This document shows positions 54,001 to 62,546 of a DNA stretch of 64,000 nt, one piece after another (the first letter of the stretch is position 1; every line of letters begins with the position of its first letter). Origin of the DNA: Sisyra terminalis (lineage: Eukaryota > Arthropoda > Insecta > Neuroptera > Sisyridae); contig OY292276.1 of the NCBI GenBank assembly GCA_958496175.1, positions 28,731,949 to 28,795,948 on the forward strand, in the 5' to 3' direction. The position numbers were made by a program, and so were the translations under genes. The notes under the pieces are model-generated. The model saw only the letters and a list, made by a program, of their open reading frames with translations. It was not told where the DNA came from and ran no database searches.

Positions 54001-54156
54001 TCTGCCATCTAATTTTAAATGAAAATTTACCTTTTCAAAAACGCTGCAAAAATTAGCGACAATATTTTGCGTAAATAACGGTGTGTACGTTTTTCCAACA
54101 TTCTTTACGATTGAATCGATGAGGTAGAGAACAGGCAATTTGAATTCGCTTGGTAC
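37740..54156 (-). CDS. Pcf11: Pcf11, ten exons, 5' end not found
   Basis: Subunit of cleavage factor II. It binds the RNA polymerase II C-terminal domain through an N-terminal CID and joins CLP1 for pre-mRNA 3'-end cleavage and termination. Exons on the minus strand: 54156-54031, 53970-53794, 53678-53436, 49789-49655, 49592-48548, 48490-48349, 48282-47996, 44575-42833, 42771-42387, 39048-37740. Every junction has GT-AG and the phases join to 5592 nt, 1863 residues plus stop, longer than human PCF11 (about 1555). Domain order: rest of CID, Gln/Glu coiled coil, Ser/Lys-rich disordered stretch, a beta-rich repeat domain, zinc finger, CLP1-binding segment, second zinc finger, acidic tail. The first CID exon(s) are missing, probably beyond 64000. 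Confidence 0.92.
39139..39302. mobile_element. Palindromic MITE in a Pcf11 intron
   Basis: Starts AGGGGTCATTCATAAATTGC and ends, reversed, AAGGATCATTCAAAAATTAC. The GGGTC.TTCATAAATTACGT terminus is a recurrent arthropod inverted-repeat element. 164 bp, no coding frame. Confidence 0.65.
41853..41997. mobile_element. Short inverted-repeat element, TTGCATTTTCCACT ends
   Basis: TTGCATTTTCCACTATGTT at 41853-41871 is mirrored by AAAGTGGAAAATGCAA ending at 41997. A related half lies at 53134-53195, sharing the GCGAATAAATC.GGCCATAAT interior. Confidence 0.6.
42387..42771 (-). CDS. Pcf11: Pcf11 exon before the zinc fingers
   Basis: Follows a 61-nt intron (acceptor TTTTCAG). Reads NLELLSSIINTSVTPASN..., then NVDDLKQLIQKLEASGIL, a short amphipathic helix found in Pcf11 ahead of the fingers. 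Ends AAAAT/GTAAGT with two bases of an Ile codon finished by the last exon. Confidence 0.85.
42833..44575 (-). CDS. Pcf11: Pcf11 large central exon
   Basis: 581 residues. It opens DDPNERRQTISSRDEHRRRP, then NSIQKLLEQAEEERKSGKLT, a helix typical of the family, an acidic stretch (SPDFSDDDDEYDRREERR), a Pro/His-rich stretch, and from about mid-exon a beta-rich region with repeated short strands (TINIDGKPTEIRYYGE, ISFQNGIRRITFGDN, ELYIDDKWYECFFGG, KFDIEGKIHTLRFVD) corresponding to the insect Pcf11 conserved domain. Acceptor CAATAG at 44576, donor TTCA/GTAAGT. Confidence 0.87.
44576..47995 (-). other. Pcf11 intron of 3420 nt
   Basis: AT-rich. The repeat at 46459-46640 is the only feature recognised; the small open frames inside are not gene-like. 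Confidence 0.6.
46459..46640 (-). repeat. Diverged copy of the 62-kb palindromic repeat
   Basis: GTAATATAATTTACAG, then ACTATAAACATAAATTTG, and a hairpin segment ATTTCGATTGCCAA match one arm of the element at 62284-62546. Only one side is kept. On the minus strand it holds TGAGGA (46571-46566), a perfect 5-bp hairpin GATTG/CAATC (46564-46560, 46554-46550) and GAAA (46549-46546). Confidence 0.65.
47996..48282 (-). CDS. Pcf11: Pcf11 exon with DRLGRPLLYNKLP
   Basis: Starts LFGNEDVDLRTLTMPP, a second DVDLR motif, followed by a Pro-rich stretch (PTPPPPIISSPPSS). Ends DRLGRPLLYNKLP at CCTG/GTAAGA. RLGRPLLYNKLP followed by DDPNERR across the next junction is a strongly conserved Pcf11 block. The following intron is 3420 nt. 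Confidence 0.85.
48349..48490 (-). CDS. Pcf11: Pcf11 small exon after a 57-nt intron
   Basis: Reads ITPDSTKDVDLRQIPTNIPA and then a basic KKKRPSVEKPEAPNPKKNK segment, probably a nuclear localisation signal. Donor GAT GT/GTAAGT. The intron before it (48547-48491) is 57 nt with no in-frame stop, so retention would add 19 residues. Confidence 0.75.
48491..48547 (-). other. 57-nt intron, length divisible by three
   Basis: GTAAGT donor and CCATAG acceptor with a pyrimidine-rich TCTAAACTCTTCC before it. The frame reads through without a stop, so splicing is inferred from signals and from loss of an unusual LFHQFQFLFHLN insert. Confidence 0.7.
48548..49592 (-). CDS. Pcf11: Pcf11 disordered Ser/Lys-rich exon
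   Basis: About 348 residues beginning VINPLANRA. It contains IASRDPRLA and IKDPRLVSS (the 'RDPRL' motif repeated in Pcf11 proteins), then long Ser/Lys/Asp-rich stretches such as KSRNYMRRNRMNSPSP. Likely unstructured. Ends CTCCAC/GTAAGTCC in phase 1. Confidence 0.8.
49655..49789 (-). CDS. Pcf11: Pcf11 short linker exon
   Basis: 45 codons, phase 0 at both ends (TTTCAG/ACAACT and CAA/GTAAGC). Thr/Ser/Pro-rich linker (STMPSMKTVLTKPNAIPSP), with no known motif. Assigned by fit of phase between its neighbours. Confidence 0.7.
49875..50496. mobile_element. pogo/Tc1-like MITE with TA target duplication
   Basis: Ends CAGTAAAACCTAGATTAA and, reversed, CAGTAAAACTTGATCTGATC, flanked on both sides by TA (49873-49874 and 50497-50498). 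CAGTA.AACCT...AT ends with TA duplication are typical of pogo-type elements. 622 bp in the large Pcf11 intron, no transposase, and a tRNA-like head inside. Confidence 0.75.
50071..50118 (+). other. tRNA-like SINE head (A box only)
   Basis: TGACTGAGTGGTCAAGGTGG (50080-50099) then CCGCTCCAAAACTGATAG resembles the head at 58652. No B box follows; a G-rich run does. Probably a SINE fragment nested in the pogo-like MITE. Confidence 0.4.
53134..53195 (+). mobile_element. Half of a TTGCATTTTCCACT element
   Basis: TTGCATTTTCCACTTTG followed by GCGAATAAATCGGGCCATAA equals the reverse complement of the right half of 41853-41997. The opposite end is missing. Confidence 0.55.
53436..53678 (-). CDS. Pcf11: Pcf11 coiled-coil exon
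   Basis: 81 codons. From about MRTHLINKQKELLELQQRKI a heptad-rich Leu/Gln/Glu helix runs for about 45 residues, as in the family after the CID. Donor ACT/GTACGA. The following intron is 3646 nt. Confidence 0.85.
53794..53970 (-). CDS. Pcf11: Pcf11 end of CID exon
   Basis: 59 codons after a 60-nt intron. VDERIRAQMFKLRQTWGDVF is the last CID helix; KMYALDVRVNNIDPAWPI and PSIHVNPKFFNK match the conserved linker of animal Pcf11. Starts with GTG after ATAG, ends AAG/GTATTT. Confidence 0.9.
54031..54156 (-). CDS. Pcf11: Pcf11 CID exon (helices about 4-6)
   Basis: 42 codons, phase 0 at both ends (acceptor TATATAG at 54157, donor AAG/GTAAAT). VPSEFKLPVLYLIDSIVKNV contains the invariant LIDSIVKN of CTD-interacting domains, followed by GKTYTPLF and a C-terminal FCSVFEK. 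The preceding exon should encode the NSKPLINMLTMLAE-type start of the CID; I did not find it. Confidence 0.9.
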
Positions 54157-55502
54157 CTATATAAAACACAGAGACACACTAAACTTCACTTCGCTGCTCC
54201 AATTATACTCATTCCTCCCTCATATGCTCCATAGGTGATGTGAGCGATAGATTTTTTTTAAATCAAAAAAAATCACGCCCACAAAAAAAGGTTGATCTAC
54301 TAAACTTTTCCATTACAATTCTTTACTTATGGTTATTTCGTGTAAAAAAAAAAACCACAAACACCAGACTTTATTAGTTATGTTTGAACTTATAAACCTT
54401 ATTTGTATCAATGGTTAGCAGTAAACCCAACAAGAAGCTGTGATAAAGCTGATTTGTCCAAAAACTCATTATATTAATTGTACAAAAGTGATATTAAATA
54501 AATATACAAGTGCAAAATTTAGAGATTTCTTTATTTTAAACATAAAATTCAATTTGATAGAAATAATTAAGACAATTGTCTATCAAATCAAGTTGTTTCA
54601 ATGATAAACATCAATTAGAAAATACTCAATTCATTTTCTCTGGTTAGAAAAGCTTTATTGTTTTTGATGTCCTTGTGAAGTTTATATAGATATCCAACGT
54701 AAGATAAAACAAATCCTTTGTGTAGAATGTAGATCGAATTCCTTGGAACGAAGTAAGAACTATGATATGCTGAAGATGATAAGAATAGTTGAAGCTGATT
54801 TTTTTTTAATTTGAATCAATGAGATGAAAAGCAACTTTTATTCTAGCGAGTATCAAGAAGACTGAATCATTTGATTTAACCATTTCCAAAATTTTATTTG
54901 TGAAAAACATAAAAATATTTGAATTGAAAAGAATAACTGTTCGATATGTTTAAAAGCTTCGTATATTTCTTTGCGCATCAGCAAAATAATGCTTGATTTG
55001 CTGCTTTTCTGAAGTAATCTGAATTTAAATCCAAAACTCAGTTAGAAATCAATTAAGAATAGCTGGACTTTGAAGTTTAGATGGTATAGTCCTTTTACTG
55101 GAACGCCAGAATTATAAAGGTGGGAATGATTTTTTGAACAAAAAAAAAAAAACAAAATATACTCAATTTGCAACATATACGGAGCCTTTCAAGTTTTGAA
55201 TTTTTCTCAAATATTATTCATAAGAGTTACTATTATAATTAGGACAGTACACTAAATTTGCATTAATTCAAGTGACTTACAGTAGTCTTAAAGTAAACCA
55301 ATAATGATTATTGTTCTGATACGCTAAAATGAAATTCTACTTATTTTTTTTTTAAAAATTGTTCACACATTTTTGCTTATTTTCAAAAGTCTTCTTTAAC
55401 TATATTTATTTTAAATGAAAAAAAGAACTGAAATTATTCATTTCTATTTAATATTTTTCTACTCCATTGAATTAATAAAAGAAAAATTAGTGATATTATA
55501 CC

Positions 55503-55697
55503 GGCTACAGACTCATGCCTACAGTCTTGCCGAGATATTGCGCGAGAACCGAGACGGTATTCACATTTATGTGACCTTCTTATTTATATTCTCGATCTCG
55601 GAACCGAGAAACGGAGTACAGGCGAGCACGAGAACGAGACGACGAGAAATTGATCATTTTCACGCTTCTCGGATGTTCTCGACGTGAGTCTGGAGGC
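55503..55697. mobile_element. GC-richer insert with CCAGACTCA-type ends
   Basis: GGCTACAGACTCATGCC at the left and, reversed, GCCTCCAGACTCACGTCGAG at the right are imperfect inverted ends. The interior is full of CGAG/CTCG words (CGAGAACGAGACGACGAG), unlike its AT-rich surroundings. Looks like a MITE; the class is not identified. Confidence 0.5.
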
Positions 55698-56574
55698 ACT
55701 ATTAGAATTTTATAAAACAGTATTTTTGTATCTTTCTTCTGAAACCGAGGTAGTTGTAATAGTTGAACTAAAATTCCTAACTAGTCAAGTTTGTATACAA
55801 AAAATAAAATGAAAATGGTCAATGCGTTTGAATATATTCAGAAAAAGTTTCAAAAGTTTTTAGACTGTTTTTCTTCTGTAAGTTTAAAAAAAGGTCTTAA
55901 ATGTTGCTTTCTTGAGTAGAATAAAAATAATACCTCACCAGTGTTATGGTTATTTTTAGTTATCAGTTTTTAGTTTATTATGTTATTAACATGAACAAAA
56001 TTGTTTTAATTATAGTAACATCGTTTTGTTGTAATAATAAAATAAAGCGTGGTGTGTTTCTTTTCTCCCCGCTTCTCTAACGGCACTAATATCGCAGTAA
56101 CTATACACAAATGATAGTTTACATAAAATAATAAGGAAAATATAAAAATTATTTTTTATTAATTTGAAGAAGATCCTACACTCCCAATGTTTCACATTAA
56201 CAGTCCCTGGCCATACTAGTAGCCGCACTATATATTTTGCACTATAAAATCTGAAGTAAAAGCAATTTTATTTTGCGTTCATAATTTTGATTAGATTTAA
56301 GTTTCGTTTAACTTTCATTTATGTTTACTTAAAAATAACTTCTTACTAGAATTATAAATGTCCTGCTAATTATGGAGAACTTAATTGATGAATTCATTTT
56401 TCTAAACACTAATGATTGAACTTCGGAGACAATGTCTGCGTTGTTATTTTTTATTTTAAATAATTTATAGAATATCCATGTTGTTTAAGTTCTTGTCTTT
56501 TTAAATATAATAACTAAATTGTGAGCAATAAGGACGAAGCTTCTTGTGGAATATTATTTATTTTATCGCCAACG

Positions 56575-56602
56575 TTTCGTCAATCATTCCTGACTTCTTC
56601 AG
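56575..56602 (-). ncRNA. Hammerhead-like core, left arm
   Basis: Minus strand: CTGAAGA (56602-56596), stem GTCAG (56594-56590), loop GAATGA, stem TTGAC (56583-56579), GAAA (56578-56575). The only stem difference from the other arm keeps a G-U pair. There is one extra A between the first box and the stem, and stem III with a cleavage triplet is not evident. Confidence 0.4.
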
Positions 56603-57131
56603 GGCTTTATAATGAAAATACATAACATTTAAAAAATAGTAACACATTATTGTCAAAATTATAAATAAATAAATTACAACTCATAAGTTTTAGTCGATAT
56701 AAATCTTAGTTAATTAATATGAAATCTACCCAAAAAATAATTAAATTTCAATAACATTCTTTAAATACTAACCATAGTAAGCTAGTCGATTGATTATTAT
56801 TATTACAACTGAGTTAAGCCATGTGTGTTTGAATTTTTTCAATGTTTTTTATACAATTTTTTATTTATCAATACCAAATTGTATTCTTGGTTTGTTGTTC
56901 TACCAGTTGGGTCATTTAACAGCTTATTTTTATGACATTTGTGGAGTCATTTTTAATTTTCGTTAGTATTTAAATAATGTTATTGAAATTTAATTATTTT
57001 TTGGGTAGATTTCACATTAATTAACTAAGATTTATATCGACTAAAACTTATGAGTTGTAATTTATTTATTTATAATTTTGACAATAATGTGTTGCTATTT
57101 TTTAAATGTTATGTATTTTCATTATAAAGCC

Positions 57132-57159
57132 CTGAAGAAGTCAGGAATGACTGACGAAA
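57132..57159 (+). ncRNA. Hammerhead-like core, right arm
   Basis: CTGAAGA (57132-57138), stem GTCAG (57140-57144), loop GAATGA, stem CTGAC (57151-57155), GAAA (57156-57159). Both conserved boxes and a perfect stem II are present; activity is not shown by the sequence. Confidence 0.4.
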
Positions 57160-58651
57160 CGCTGGCGATAAAATAAATAATATTCCACAAGAAGCTTCGT
57201 CCTTATTGTCCACAATTTAATTATTATGTTATAGAATATCTTTATCGGAATTATGTAGTATATTAAGAAGCGTTTATTAAAAATGATGACAAAGGAAAAT
57301 GGTACGAAGAGTAATGCCTCTTTAAAAATGGGGTTTGTTTAGCCCAGATGGAAACACGTTGCAACACGTCCTCGCCTGAAGATGCCACGTAGTGCCAAAT
57401 TTCTTTAGAATGAAGTGCAGGTCCGGATTAACTTCTGTCTTCCAGAAAGCAACTGCCTTTGGTGACGAGCTAGGAGGCGATTTGTAGCCTGTCTTGGCAT
57501 ACTACGTAGGAGAAGAAATTCCGAAATCAAATCGAAATCGGCCTCGATTGCAGAAAACGATGAGTTGCACCATTCCAACGACAAAGTTGGCGAGTTGTGA
57601 CCAGATGACACTCTATAGCTGTAGCGGAAGTTATCACCTGGAGTTGGTTGTTCAGTCAAACAAAATATCTCCACCCTCAATACGTTTATGTTTGATGCGT
57701 ATTTGCAATGAAAACAATTAACGACAGGTCAAATAATTCCAAGAAATTGGGAATTAAGAAAAGAAAGAGCGATTCAACCGGATAAATTATTCCCATTAAA
57801 AATAGCAAGGGTTAGGCTTATGGAGTATGCTAAAGTAGTAAAACATAAAATCCAACTACTCAGAATTTCGAATTAGTCAAATTTTACTGTTGAATTACCA
57901 GCAAATATTGGATTACATTTGAAAGAGTAATCCATATTCAATCTCGTATTGCCTCGTACAGTAGTGTTGTAGTATACAACGTCGGGTAAAGCGAAAAAAT
58001 AAAATAAAATCCTCGCAGAACTGAACTTTTAACTGTAAGTTCATTTTACTGCTTCAGTATTTCATTGTACTCGTAGATTAAAAGCACAAGATTATTGTCC
58101 TCTAACAATTGTCCTTTATAAGTGAAAACTTTATTAAAGAAGTGCTTTTCAAACTTTAAATATTTGCGATTTAAGCTATCACTGCCTTGACACAATACCT
58201 TGATTTAGTTAGTACGATGTTACCGATATATTTGTGCAGTCATTACTTTGAAAAAAAAAATAAAGAAAACAGATAAACACTGAAAGAAAAATAAAATGAC
58301 TATTTTAATTTTTAAAAATTTCATGAATATCATGAAATATCAGAATTGATCATGTTTTCCTCACTTATTAGTCCTCAAGCTACCTTAGGGAAACGTTAGG
58401 TCACACACTATAGTTTCGAAATCGCGATGCTATACTGAAAACCATTCATAAGCGAAGAAAAGATTAACATTAATAATAATTCCACAATAATCACATAATA
58501 TTCAATAATAATCCACAGACTTATACTTTTATCCAGATCTATTACTAAAAATTTCGTATAATATAAAGTGACATATTTATTAATTTTTTTCAAACAATTC
58601 TCATATTTCATTAGGAGCTCTATTTTAGCTGAGTTTATATCATTTAACAAA

Positions 58652-58726
58652 CCTACTGGTGGCCGAGTGGTCTAGGTGACCGCTTCAAAACAGGTAGGTG
58701 CTGAGTTCGATCCTCGTTTCGAGCAA
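58652..58726 (+). other. tRNA-like SINE head
   Basis: A-box-like TGGCCGAGTGG (58660-58670) and B-box-like GAGTTCGATCC (58703-58713) at Pol III promoter spacing, as in Ser/Leu-type tRNAs. The ends do not pair into an acceptor stem, so it is a tRNA-derived SINE head or relic rather than a tRNA gene. Confidence 0.5.
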
Positions 58727-60992
58727 ATTATCATTATTTCTCAATCTACGAATTATTATTGATCCTAGAGTCGCTAAAAACTTTGTCAGTTATAAAACTA
58801 CGTTAATTAACGATCACAAAAAGTTTAGTATAGTTTCCCATACACTATGGACGTAGTTGAATTTAATAAGAATCATTCAATTCATATTTGGTAGGAAACA
58901 CTTGACAATTATCGTCGTTTTTTTTTTTAATTAAAAAAGGAGCAAATCAAAATGCTCAATCTCGTTACGGATATAACTAATCATTATTTAAACATTTTCA
59001 ATCAAGAATGGATATTTTTTCAACTTCAAAGCATGAAAGCACTTTTAATTAATTTGATTTGTTGAAAACATAATTATAATTCAAAACAAATTTTACCTAA
59101 AATTAATTCGAAGCAGGTAAAATGAATGTGATAAAATTTTCATGGTGAAATTCGAAAGCGAACAGAGTAAGACCTTTCTTTATGACCCTACATATTTAAC
59201 ATTGCTTTATTTAAATTCATTAATATAAAAATTAAACAAAAAACCATGATTGAAGTTAAGGAATTCGAAAAAAATGTTTACACTTACACAATATTTATTT
59301 GTAATTCGGTATCTTTTAAGATTTATATATATTTTATAATTAACAACAAATATTAACACATAAAGACTTGAAATTCCTAAAAAAATATATGTTTAAATAT
59401 AAAAAAATCCTTTTCTTTTTATAAATCTTTGCAAAAAAAAACTTAATCAAAAAAAGGAGGAAAAATAAAATTAAACTCTTTTTTGTACAAATTTTCTTCG
59501 AAAATAAAACAAGAATACATTTATAAATAAAATATGTACCAATCAGATTTAGACATTTCATTATCGAAAAAATCTATTTCCGATTAATTTCAAATAAAAA
59601 AAAATATTTCCACAAACATTACATGTAACAACTACAGTTTAATATTTTATATTCCAAAAAGACACATGCGAAAATCGTTGAAAAGCAAAAACGTAATGGA
59701 AAATTTTCAAATAAACATCTAAGTAATTATATATTTAAGTGATTTTAAAATCCCAAAATCGAAGTCCCATGAGGATTAAATATTTTGTTTTGGTTTCATT
59801 TGATATGAAAAATGTACAAATTTAAGCGCCAAATTAATTAAAAAAGCACACAAAATAAAGAACCGGTAAGAAAATTTCAGGGAAAATCCCCCATCGGACC
59901 TCGATTGAAAACCGTCCACCAAAAAAGACAAAAACACAAGTGCAAGAAATTTGTTTAAAAAATTAATAATAAACATTCAATACTTTTGCTTTTAAACTCG
60001 TTTTATTTATTTTATTATTAATTATCCATTACATTCAATAGTAAATACCTCACATTGCGTATCCAATTACTTCGGGAGAAAAATCCTGAGATCAAATTCA
60101 GTCTTTTACTTTCTAATTACTTAAGTAATTATTCACAGCCAATCTAATTAGTTGTAAAAAGTTTAAATAAAGAAATTATTTACTGAGAAAATAACTTTTT
60201 CAATTGTAGACATTTAATTAACAGTAACTTTTGCAAGTTACGTTTGCGTTTTGGTTTACAAGAACCATGAAACTAGTGGAATATTTCTTCCAAAAGATTT
60301 CCGCACATATGGTAATACTGAGATTATATTTTTAGTTTAATAATTTAAAAGGCCTTTCTTATTTTAAAAAATAAAGTCAGAAATCAATAAAAAATTTGGA
60401 CCATTATAAGCAGTTTAGTATAATTTATTTTCAAACTATAATCAAAATAAATGACATAAATGTTCCAGCATTTTTAAGACGTTTAACGTGAAATATTAAA
60501 ATCATAGTTTTGTAAATGAGCGCAGTTTCGAATGAAACCCTTATCTGCTTTATTACCTATAAATTTTGGTAGGAACAAAGAATTTGCTATAAAAGTCGTG
60601 TATACATTTTTGCGATATTTGTGCATCATTCAATGGAATAATTTGAGTGCAAAAATAATTATATGTTATCTTAAGAGCATAAATCTCTTCAATTTCTCGT
60701 TTAATTTTTATAGAAAATTTCCAATTTTTTGTTATTTTTGTTAGTAGAAACTTTAAACAAAAATGAAATTTGTCTTAAGTGTAAAATAAATTCATGGGAC
60801 CAAATATAGCGACAAGATCAAATCTGACAAATAAATTAAAGAAACACCGTTTACGTATAGTGGATTACGTATATTTAAGTATACGTAAGTTCATTAGGCA
60901 ATGGAACAACGTTGTGAGATTTAAGTATTATATTTTAAAAGTTCCTAGTTTTTAAATACTATAGTTTGAGGCTGAGATAATAAATATGTAAT

Positions 60993-61210
60993 ATGTACGT
61001 TCCAAGAGATATCGCGTTAACCGAAACCGCGTAAATTGAGACCTCGAGTTCATTTTGCACTCCCCAAAATATGACGTACTACACGCCCCTGCGCAATGGA
61101 GGGGGTTACAGGCTTTGGCTCTAAGTGTTGCGTGACATGTGCTTCAAAATTTTTGAATAAAAAACTTTTTTTTTGACCGCGTAAAATGGGTACCGTGTAA
61201 ATCGAGGGAT
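60993..61210. mobile_element. Old transposon remnant with ACCGCGTAAA repeats
   Basis: AACCGAAACCGCGTAAATTG and, 160 bp later, GACCGCGTAAAATGGGTACC then GTGTAAATCGAGG. Repeated 'ACCGCGTAAAT.GAG' words of this kind occur in pogo/Tc1-type elements. No ends or frame could be defined. Confidence 0.35.
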
Positions 61211-62283
61211 GAGGACATTATTTATTTAAAAAATTAATTATAAAAAATATTTTCTCAAAATTTATTTACTTAATAAAAATAAAATAATGTGTTATTTTTA
61301 CTATCATTAAAAGTCTATTGACTAATAGTCTTAGCTTCCTCAATAAAAATAAACAAATTATAGTAGTTATAGTACTGTACTACAGTTGATTCTGAGGTTT
61401 AATCAATTTTTTGAGTTTAGTTGCAGCATATTACGAGTAATTTAGATTTTCAGATCCTCATGTATAAGACGATTTTTTCGAACTATTTTTTCTTAATGAA
61501 AGTAGTACGATTGACATTTGGGAGCTGTTGCGTTTCTTTCCGGACAACCTCTTTGTCGCTTCGATTTCAAGTTTAAATTATCTTATATCAATCAACTAAA
61601 GAGATTTGGAATTTTTAAAATTTACTCTATCAATGTTTCTTCAAATTTTATTGTCCAATGTACTGTAAAAAATTAGAAGTGTTCAAAATTGATAGTACGT
61701 TTTTGATCCGGTTTGTCAGTGTGTAACTCATTTCGAGTGCATACGTGACCTTCAGGCTGAAACCATATCTGCTATTTGAAATTCGGCGCGCTTTCTCCTG
61801 CTCTTTGTTTGTATTGCCTTTCTTTTTTATTTTCGTAATCGTACATCACTATATTGACTTATTTGTGTTGATGTGTGAGTTTGGCTAGACATGTTTGAGA
61901 CATTTTCCATCGAGCACATCACACCAACACATTTATACAAACATTACGAACATAACGGTATGCTCCCATATGATTACGATACAAACGGCAAGCACGCCAA
62001 AGGTTTTCATGTTTTAAACAGAAATTCAAAAGCTAAAACTTGGATTACTGAATAAAAATTAAATTTTTGAGACTATTTTTGGATTTGATAATATTTGGGA
62101 ATATCCGATGCATTGTAGAAGAATTACACATTGCGAATAATCGGACACAGTACTACAAAATTTGTATGTTAAAACATTTTTACAGTGCAATGGTGAGTAA
62201 TACTTGACAAAACGTTATACTGTTTATACTAACACTTATACTGTTTAAACAATATAGTATATATATATTGTAATTTATTTTAT

Positions 62284-62546
62284 GTAATATGATTTATAAA
62301 AGTAAACTATAAACATAAATTTGTACGAAAGTTCACACAAAATGTATTTATGACGTACTGCCCCAGATATGTATTTCGATTGCCAAGCAAACTTCCTCAG
62401 TGACTATTAAGTAGCACTGGATCTCTCCGTAACTGGTATGTGATGAGTCACCCTTAATGACTACTGAGGACGCAAAACGTTATAAATATATTTTGTTTGG
62501 CTTTTATTCAAATTTATGTTTATAGTTTACTTGTAAATCGTATTAC
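62284..62546. repeat. 263-bp palindromic repeat with hammerhead-like hairpin
   Basis: Ends GTAATATGATTTATAAAAG and, reversed, GTAATACGATTTACAAG, continuing as TAAACTATAAACATAAATTT in both arms. On the minus strand it has CTGAGGA (62400-62394), a hairpin GTTTG/CAATC (one T-T mismatch) and GAAA (62377-62374). The copy at 46459 has a perfect stem here. Confidence 0.65.

Larger units (their letters stand above)
56507..57227. repeat. 721-bp inverted-repeat element with hammerhead-like hairpins
   Basis: Arms 56507-56772 and 56962-57227 (266 bp each, few mismatches) flank a 189-bp spacer. Each arm contains CCTGAAGAAGTCAGGAATGA followed by (C/T)TGACGAAACG. Inverted terminal repeats with such motifs recall the repeats of Penelope-like retroelements, but no reverse transcriptase is present. 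Confidence 0.8.

Noticed and set aside
57405..57680. 91-codon minus-strand frame as a missing Pcf11 first exon
   Set aside because: It lacks any CID-start motif (no NSKPLI or LTMLAE-like sequence) and is unlike Pcf11.
58652..58726. Functional tRNA gene
   Set aside because: A and B boxes are present, but no acceptor stem pairs and the 3' end does not fit a tRNA.
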